This document shows, one piece after another, positions 38,384 to 44,820 of a stretch of DNA of 44,820 bases. The position numbers were made by a program, and so were the translations under genes. The stretch spans positions 1-44,820 of the forward strand of contig JADIYN010000052.1 in the NCBI GenBank assembly GCA_016705335.1, written 5' to 3'. Every line of letters starts with the position of its first letter. Positions within the stretch are counted from its first letter, which is position 1. The notes beneath the pieces were generated by a model. The model was given only the letters and a program-made list of their open reading frames with translations. It did not search any database and was not told the DNA's origin. This stretch comes from Draconibacterium sp. Its GTDB lineage: Bacteria; Bacteroidota; Bacteroidia; Bacteroidales; Prolixibacteraceae.

Positions 38384-40115
38384 TTAATGCCCAAAATCGA
38401 GGTTGAATTTTTTTTTGAGCAAGCGTAAACTTGGATTTTCTTTTACCAATTCATCATATTTTTCAGAATCGGTATAAATAATCCTGCCTTTTACTTTTTC
38501 TGTAATAACCGTATTTAGTTGAATTAAAGAGTTTTTAAGTTCAATACGCAGCCACGAAACCAGTTCGGGTTTTATGTTACTTATTAAATCTTCCTGCACT
38601 GTATTTTCTATTTCAAGTACCAGTTGATAATCTTCTTTCAATTCAGGTAAATTCGAAAGGGTTGACTGCAGGTTGGGCCTGTCATCAAGCCGCGTTAAAA
38701 AAGCATCCCATTTTACTTTGAGTTGCTCAATTGTAAAATGTTCCTTTTCATCTTCTTTTGAGTAAATCTGATGCTGTTCTTTCGCTGAAAGCTGATTTTC
38801 TTCCAGCTTACCTTCAAGTGCATTTTTTATAGACGGAGTGCTGATATTGTTAACAGTTCGCCGGGCAATTTTTTTAACATTTGGAGAGCCGGCAGGAACT
38901 GCTAGTTTTATCGGTGGTTTGAATGAATGGTTTTAGGTTTCAGCAGATTTATCTTCAGCCAATTGCTGTCCCGAAAAAATAGGTTCAAGAATGTCTGCTA
39001 AATCAGATGGGTCAACTATTTTTTTTTTAATGTCAGCTGTGCTATCCGAATTAGTGAAAGCTCAATAAGCAGGCGTTTGTTCATGCTTTGTTTGTACTGC
39101 ATATCGCATTCGTTACTAATCAGGAGCGACTCAAGCAGAAAACTACTTTCGGTTGACTGAGCCTGAACGCGGTATCTTTCCTTTATTTCGCCACCTACTT
39201 CGAGCAATTGCACTGTTTCTGCATTTTTACAAACCAGTAAATCTCGCAAATGGTTGCTTAAACCTGTAATAAAATGATGCCCGTCAAAACCATTATTAAG
39301 TATTTCGTTAAAAGTCAGCAAAACTTCAGGTACATCATTTTTCAGAAACTGACTGACGAGTTTAAAATAATAATCATAATCCAATACATTCAGATTGCCA
39401 ATAACATCCTGATATGTAATTGTTTTACCCGAAAAACTTACAATCTGGTCGAATATGGAAAGTGCATCGCGCATGGCGCCGTCTGCCTTTTGTGCTATCA
39501 CATTCAATCCTTCAGTTTCAACCTGAACACCTTCGCTTTTGGCAACAAATTCAAGGTAGCCCGAAATATCAGAAACACCAATACGGTTAAAATCGAAAAT
39601 CTGGCAGCGAGATAATATGGTAGGTATTATTTTATGTTTTTCGGTAGTTGCCAAAATAAAAATGGCATGTTTTGGTGGCTCCTCCAATGTTTTCAAAATG
39701 CATTAAAGCCGCTGATGAAAGCATGTACCTCATCAATAATATACACACTGTACTTTCCCATTTGTGGCGGAATGCGAACCTGATCTGTCAGATTCCTGAT
39801 ATCATCAACCGAGTTATTTGATGCAGCATCAAGTTCGTGGATATTGAAAGAACGGCTTGTATTAAAAGCTTTACATGAATCACATTGATTACAAGCTTCG
39901 ATTTCGGGAGATAAATTTGTGCAGTTGATTGTTTGAGCAAAAATGCGGGCACAGGTAGTTTTACCAACCCCGCGTGGTCCGCAAAACAAGTAGGCATGAG
40001 CCAATTGACTGCTTTTGATGGCATTCTTTAAAGTATTTGTAATCGATGCCTGTGCAACTACCGTTTGAAAAGTATCGGGCCTGTATTTTCGTGCCGAAAC
40101 AATAAAGTTTTCCAT
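38384..40115 (-). CDS. dnaX: DNA polymerase III subunit gamma/tau (several frameshifts)
   Basis: About 577 aa when joined. Clamp-loader ATPase. SARKYRPDTFQTVVAQ, Walker A CGPRGVGKTTCARIFAQ, zinc cysteines (NCTNLSPEIEACNQCDSC), VYIIDEVH, then KTLEEPPKHAIFILATTE, SRCQIFDF and the collar domain to LTLKKK. Breaks at 39690-39725 (EVHMLSSAAFNAF region, three small losses) and at an A10 tract near 39019-39028, where the frame stops just at the gamma/tau border. Another frame then continues IVDPSDLADILEPIFSGQQL, meets one in-frame TAA near 38930, and goes on as a tau-type C-terminal region to FNLDFGH at 38384. Confidence 0.92.
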
Positions 40116-40140
40116 TTTTTAGCTTTTCGCAATGAGTGTC

Positions 40141-40148
40141 CAAAGATA
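40141..40148 (-). promoter_or_regulatory. Candidate -7 element for dnaX
   Basis: On the minus strand TATCTTTG matches TAnnTTTG, 26 bases upstream of the dnaX ATG at 40115. No good TTTG is seen at -33. Confidence 0.4.
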
Positions 40149-40248
40149 ATTAAATAAGCTTTTTTACCCCATTTTTTTATTAACAACAATTGTTTAGTTT
40201 TATACAAAACCTGTTTTTGAAAGACATGAAAATTAAATTCAATTTGGT

Positions 40249-40793
40249 ATGAAAGCGATTAAATTCAAATTAGTAATTATTGCCTTGTTCATTTCAACCC
40301 AAATGATGGGGCAGAAAAAAACATTGTACGATTTTAAAGCAAAAACAATCGATGGTATTGAATTTGATTTTTCAACTTTGAAAGGCAAAAAAGTGCTGAT
40401 TGTTAATATTGCAACCGAATGTAGTTTGGCACCGCAATTAAAAAAATTGCAGGAGTTGTATGAAGAGTATGGTGGCGATGATTTTGAAATAATCGCTTTT
40501 CCGTGCAACGATTTTGGCAAACAGGAACCGGGGGATAATGTTGAAATTAAAGAAGTTTGCACCAATAAATACTCAATAACATTTCAAGTAATGGAAAAAT
40601 AGCAATTAAGGGAGACAGTCCGCTCCCCATTTATAAATGGCTTACCAGCAGCGAAGAAAACGGTGTTTTGGAATCAAAAGTAACCTGGAACTACCAAAAA
40701 TTTCTTATCGACGAAAACGGTCAGGTTGTTGACTCATTTTCCCCAATTTCAAGTCCGAAAAGCACACGGATTATTGAGTGGCTGATGGAATGA
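40249..40793 (+). CDS. Exported glutathione-peroxidase-family thiol peroxidase (one frameshift)
   Basis: About 181 aa when joined. Signal-like N-terminus MKAIKFKLVIIALFISTQMMG. Peroxidatic Cys in NIATECSLAPQL (Cys form, not selenocysteine), catalytic Gln in GKQEPG after FPCNDF, resolving-type Cys in EIKEVCTNKYSITF and catalytic Trp-Asn in VTWNYQKFLID. The extra Cys suggests a thioredoxin-dependent peroxidase, as in yeast and bacterial GPx-like proteins. The frame breaks near 40590 (QVMEK / IAIKGDSPLPIYKW) and ends IIEWLME at 40793. Confidence 0.92.
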
Positions 40794-40933
40794 TCGACTG
40801 AAAAGTATTGAGATATGAGTATCAAGTTGCAAGAGAAAATTTTTTTGGTTCGTTTTAAAATTGTCCACTGAATAAATACCGGTATTAAAATAATTTAATC
40901 CATACTGAATTTTTAAAATTCAAAATATCATTT

Positions 40934-42316
40934 TTAAGTTTTTCTTCTTTCCTTTCCCTGGGGAAGATCAGGAAGGGGACTTTCTTTTACCAGCATCTTT
41001 TCCAGCTTTTCCAACGATACTCCTTTTGTTTCAGGAAGCATTTTATAAATTACCACAAACCCGATTACACAGATGACGCCATAAATCCAGAAGGTAATTG
41101 CCGCGCTGAACATTTCAACCAAAATAGGAGAAGTGAGTGTTAAAATGTAGCTCGCAACCCAAAGTGCAAATGTGGCAACCGACATTGCTGCTCCTCTTAT
41201 TTTATTTGGAAATATTTCGGACAAAACCACCCAAACTGTTGGTCCCAGACCGAAAGCAAAAAATGCCGGTGTTATTATTATAAAAGTAAGAAGCATCCAG
41301 TCATCGGTTCTGCCAATTTTGAATAAATAACCAATAACGAGATAACAGAAAACCATGCCCGCTGCGCCAATCAACATTAGTTTTTTACGACCCATTTTAT
41401 CAATTACCCGCATGGCAAGAATTGTGAAAGCTATATTCATCAGTCCAATTAATGTAGTTTGAAACAGTGCTGCATCGACACCGAGATTGGCTTTTGCAAA
41501 GATATCAGGGGCATAAAAAAAGATTACGTTAATGCCCGACCATTGCTGAAATACAGCAAGAAAAACCCCGAAAAACAAAATAAGCGAATATTTCTTTTTG
41601 AACACATCTTTTAAAGTTCCCCGTTTTTCATTTCCTGCTAATGAAGCTTTTATTTCACTCAGTTCAAAGTTGGCAAAATCGGTTCCTGCAACCTTTTCCA
41701 AAACATAGTGTGCTTTTGCTTCATCATTTCGGGCAACGAGCCAGCGCGGACTTTCGGGCACAATAAACAATGCAAAAAAGAAGAAAAGAGAAGGAACAGC
41801 TTCGGCGGCAAACATCCAGCGCCATGCATTTTCGCCGATACCAAGTAAAAAGTAATTTGAAAAATAAGCCATTGAAATTCCCAAAACAATTGTGAGTTGA
41901 TTAAGCGAAACCATTCTGCCTCTCAAATGAGCCGGAGAAACTTCTGCTATATACACAGGCGCCAAAACTGATGCGCCTCCTACAGCAAGTCCGCCCAATA
42001 TCCGGTAAAAAACAAAGGTTGTGATTGAGTTGGCAACTCCGCTTCCAATAGCAGAAATCCCAAACAAAACACTAACAACAAGAAGGATTTTTTTACGGCC
42101 AAATATGTCACCTAATCGTCCGGCATAACTGGCTCCCAAAATACAGCCAATTAAGGCACTGCTCACAACCCAGCCTTTCATGGTTTCATTCAAACCAAAA
42201 ACATCCTGCAGAAATGGGATTGTTCCCGAAATTACTGAAATATCAAAACCGAAAAGTAAGCCGCCCAGCGCGGTAACCAGCGAAATTGTGAGCAAATATC
42301 TGAAGTTGACTTTCAT
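40934..42316 (-). CDS. Sugar-porter MFS transporter
   Basis: 460 aa, intact. Twelve membrane segments of the sugar/H+ symporter family: GGLLFGFDISVISG in TM1, GRLGDIFGRKK in loop 2-3, RILGGLAVGGASVLAPVYIAE, PESPRWLV, QQWSGINVIFFYAP in TM7, DKMGRKKLM, PETKGVSLEKLE at the end. The motifs fit XylE/glucose-type permeases, so xylose or glucose import is likely; the exact sugar is not decided. The tail KESPLPDLPQGKERRKT looks appended and may come from a palindromic intergenic element. No sugar-catabolic operon is adjacent. Confidence 0.92.
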   Translation of the reverse strand: MKVNFRYLLTISLVTALGGLLFGFDISVISGTIPFLQDVFGLNETMKGWVVSSALIGCILGASYAGRLGDIFGRKKILLVVSVLFGISAIGSGVANSITTFVFYRILGGLAVGGASVLAPVYIAEVSPAHLRGRMVSLNQLTIVLGISMAYFSNYFLLGIGENAWRWMFAAEAVPSLFFFFALFIVPESPRWLVARNDEAKAHYVLEKVAGTDFANFELSEIKASLAGNEKRGTLKDVFKKKYSLILFFGVFLAVFQQWSGINVIFFYAPDIFAKANLGVDAALFQTTLIGLMNIAFTILAMRVIDKMGRKKLMLIGAAGMVFCYLVIGYLFKIGRTDDWMLLTFIIITPAFFAFGLGPTVWVVLSEIFPNKIRGAAMSVATFALWVASYILTLTSPILVEMFSAAITFWIYGVICVIGFVVIYKMLPETKGVSLEKLEKMLVKESPLPDLPQGKERRKT

Positions 42317-42648
42317 TGTTTATTTTGGTTTAGTTTATAGTTCCCGAAATACAAAAGCACTTTTAAAATTCACAAAAAGAACAATCAAAATTGTTTTGAT
42401 TTACAGCTTAGAATAAGTTATAGAAATTATTTTTCAAAATTTTTAACATGTTAATTGATTTAGATTTGTTCAGGAAAGAGACAGTTGTAATTTTTAAATT
42501 TGAAAGACAAATTATTGATTGGAAAATGTGTCAGCATGGTAAGAGACAGTTATCATTATTTTTTTCATATATGAGTTTTTAAAAAAATGCTATTTTTAAA
42601 GATAAATCATTAATCGAATCTTTTAAAGAAAAACAGCAAGTATTTTGT
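42317..42648. other. Intergenic region between MFS gene and kinase
   Basis: 332 AT-rich bases between divergent genes with no coding sequence I can support. It holds an 11-bp direct repeat AAGAGACAGTT (42476-42486 and 42541-42551, 65 bases apart) and a TAGATTTG (42461-42468) that fits a -7 element, far upstream of the kinase. Confidence 0.5.
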
Positions 42649-44286
42649 ATGAATAAGTTAAAATCAGATTTAAAACCAAACGTACTTGTAGTTGATGACA
42701 TTCTTGAAAATTTACTTTTGATAGAAACAATCCTGAAAAACTTGATATAAACCTGATTCTTGCCGAGTCGGGCCATGAAGCCTTATTGAAAATAAAAGAT
42801 AAGGAAATTGCACTTGCAATGCTAGATATTCACATGCCAAGATGGATGGTGAAAAACTTGCTGATGAAATACAAAAAATAAGCGCCGAAAGAATTCCAAT
42901 TATTTTTATTACAGCTTATTTAAAAGATGAGATTGAGTTGGAAAATTATTATAAAATAGGGGCCGTTGATTTTATTCATAAACCTTTTCGAAAGAATATT
43001 TTTCTCAGCAAAGTGGAATTTTTTCTTGAATTATATTGGCAAAAGCAACAAATTAAAGCTCAAAAAAATGAAATCCAAAATCATCTAAATAAGCTTAAAG
43101 GAGTCAATCTTTCCCTAAATAAACGTCTTGCTTATGAAAGTATTCTTTTGAAATTTCAGAAAGGGCTGTATCTGTAAATGATATGGGGCAATTTTCATCA
43201 GCGGTTTTATCAGTAATAGGCGAATCACTTGATTTATGCCGCACTTATATTTTGAATATTCAGATGCAATTAAAACGATAAGAAATGCACAAGTATGGTG
43301 TAAAGAAGGAGTCTCCTCTAACAAGGATTTTTGCAGGGGATATCTTGTAGCCTTATTTCTTTTAATGGAGATTTTAAAAATGGATAAGATTTTAATTTTT
43401 CAAATATTGAAAATATTTCTGATAAAAGTACTGTTGAATTTCTTCGCCAGCAAAATGTTCTCTCAATTCTTGCCATTCCTTTATTTGTTAAAGATAAATT
43501 TTTTGGATTTATAAGTTTTAGTGATTGTACCAAACAACGTGAATGGGAAACTCCGGATATTGAGTTTTTGTTGTCAATGTCAAGAATAATTGTTGCTGTA
43601 AGCGAACGTAAAATGGCAGAGGAAGACTTGAAAAATTCTTTGGTAGAACTACATCGGCTTACCCAGCATGTTCAAAAAGTAAGGGAAGAGGAACGGGTGG
43701 CTATTGCACGTGAATTACATGATGATTTGGGGCAATCATTAACTGCTGTAAAGATAGATTTGGGAATTATCAGGCAGAATATCTCAGACAAAAAAACAAT
43801 GCAAAGATAATTAAAGTAGCTGCACTTGTTAGTGAAACCATTAAAACTGTTCAGAAAAATTACTTTTCAGTTAAGGCCTTCAATTATCGATGATTTAGGA
43901 CTCGAAGCCGGGATAGAATGGTACACATCCGAATTTTCAGAAAGAAATGGAATTGAAGTAAATCTGAAAATAAAACCGGATATAATTATTTCGCCAGAAA
44001 TTTCTCTTGTCATTTTTAGAATTATGCAGGAATCACTTACCAATGTTTCAGGCATGCAAAAGCTACAAAAATCGATATTCAACTAAATGAAAGCGCTGAT
44101 TATATTAGTTTTGTTGTTAAGGATAATGGAGTTGGAATTTCTGAAAACCAGTTAAAATCAAAAACTTCATTCGGAATTATTGGGATGAAAGAGAGAGCTG
44201 ATTCGGTTGGAGGGAAGTTGACTATAATTAAAAACAGGGAAGGTGGAACTTCGCTGCACCTCACGTTTTCATTGTTAAATAAATAG
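42649..44286 (+). CDS. REC-GAF-histidine kinase (hybrid sensor, HisKA_3 type; frameshifted)
   Basis: About 546 aa when joined. An N-terminal receiver domain (VLVVDDILENLLLIETIL, phospho-Asp in MLDIHMP, Thr in FITAY, Lys in HKPF), a coiled linker, a GAF-like sensor (AVLSVIGESLDLCRTYIFEY ... ILAIPLFVKDKFFGFISFSD), then HisKA_3 dimerisation with the phospho-His in REEERVAIARELHDDLGQ, and a HATPase with VKDNGVGIS and GIIGMKERADSVGG. Breaks near 42740, 42842, 43180, 43250-43330, 43385, 43810 and 44050. A receiver in front of a NarL-type kinase suggests that it takes a phosphoryl signal from another kinase. The partner regulator starts 3 bases after the stop. Confidence 0.85.
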
Positions 44287-44289
44287 TGT

Positions 44290-44820
44290 ATGAGGGTACT
44301 TATTTGTGATGACCATAAAATTGTGCGGGTAGGAATAAAGTATTTACTACAACAAATGCCCGAGGTAAAAGTAATTGAAGAAGCTGAAAACGGAAATGAA
44401 GCGCTTTCGATATTAAAAAATAAAGATTTTGATTTGGTTTTGCTCGATATTTCGCTTCCGGGAATCAGTGGGCTCGAAGTTCTTCAAATGATTAAAGCCA
44501 GTTGGCATCACATAAATGTGCTTGTTTTGAGCATGCACCCACAGGAACAATATGCAATTCGTGCACTTAAACTTGGAGCATCAGGTTATTTAACAAAAGA
44601 CACTGCTTCAGAAGAATTACTTGTTGCTGTCAGGAAAATAGCAGCAGGTGGTAAATATATTTCCATGTCAATGGCCGAGCATCTCGCATTATATATCGAC
44701 AATGAAACTGTCGGGCAGGGGTCATGCCAATCTTTCAAAACGCGAATTTGAAATTATGATTATGCTTGCAAACGGAAAATCGCTGTTGGAAATTGGAAAT
44801 GAACTCTTTATTTCTAATAA
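44290..44820 (+). CDS. NarL/LuxR-type response regulator (cut by window end, one frameshift)
   Basis: Receiver domain (MRVLICDDHKIVRVGIKYLL, phospho-Asp in LVLLDISLPGISG, Thr/Ser in LVLSMHP, Lys in GYLTKD) followed by the beginning of a LuxR-type helix-turn-helix: after a break near 44715 the frame reads HANLSKREFEIMIMLANGKS then LLEIGNELFISNK and runs off the window. It is surely the partner of the adjacent HisKA_3 kinase; target genes are unknown. Confidence 0.9.

Noticed and set aside
39690..39725. Possible programmed frameshift in dnaX near the Walker B region
   Set aside because: Three separate small losses in a conserved region (EVHMLSSAAFNAFLKTLEEPP) are best explained by sequencing errors; no slippery site is present here.
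40249..40793. Possible loss of the catalytic Gln in the glutathione peroxidase (NDFG instead of NQFG)
   Set aside because: The catalytic Gln corresponds to the later GKQEPG position, which is conserved, as are Cys and Trp-Asn.

Overview
The window looks like a chromosomal segment of a Bacteroidota bacterium, probably a Bacteroidales/Marinilabiliales-type carbohydrate degrader. The evidence is a TonB-dependent receptor, type IX secretion C-terminal domains on a subtilase and a CotH protein, DUF1080, DUF3822 and DUF4914 family genes, low GC with A-rich leaders lacking clear Shine-Dalgarno sites, and promoters of the Bacteroidota TTTG / TAnnTTTG type (clearest at rpsA and rfbA). I saw no rRNA, tRNA, CRISPR array, phage or insertion sequence. 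The sequence is indel-rich: at least sixteen genes that should be continuous are broken by 1-2 base shifts, often in homopolymers, while protein similarity continues across the break. I read most of these as sequencing or assembly errors, so broken genes are given as single loci with the breaks noted. || Layout. 1-1850: end of a TonB receptor. 1926-8545 (minus): chorismatase-like protein, deoC, a RelE/ParE-type toxin-antitoxin pair, xseB-xseA, a secreted subtilase and a MORN-like repeat lipoprotein-type exported protein. 8754-13433 (plus): XRE-cupin regulator, DUF4914 P-loop protein, class II PurE, Sua5/TsaC and a beta carbonic anhydrase. 13474-17510: trehalose locus, with a bifunctional trehalose-6-phosphate synthase/phosphatase diverging from a GH15 enzyme. 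17640-24711: GH10 xylanase, an unknown nuclease-like protein, an alpha/beta hydrolase, an outer-membrane-type protein, a CotH protein, a DUF1080 protein and a broken second copy of the DUF1080 3' end. 24744-28909 (minus): pgm and rfbD-rfbC-rfbA for activated sugar and dTDP-rhamnose synthesis. 29156-32570 (plus): rpsA, a STAS protein and rnz. 32615-37071: uppP, a RecD-like helicase, a membrane-anchored unknown, DUF3822 and rsmD. 37121-40793: a thioredoxin-fold protein, pdxH, dnaX and a glutathione peroxidase. 40934-44820: a sugar MFS transporter, then a REC-GAF-histidine kinase with its NarL-type response regulator, cut by the window edge. || Most promising for novelty is 8690-13433. A palindrome (AAGTAATACTT) occurs both upstream of the XRE-cupin regulator and again in front of the DUF4914 gene, each time just upstream of a TATATTTG -7 element, with extra half-sites at the second place. 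This suggests an autoregulated switch controlling an uncharacterised P-loop protein, followed by class II PurE and, two genes later, carbonic anhydrase, both of which handle CO2. Other points worth checking are an A10 tract at the gamma/tau boundary of dnaX, the DUF1080 remnant with its own terminator, and a perfect 15-bp inverted repeat in the pdxH divergent intergenic region.
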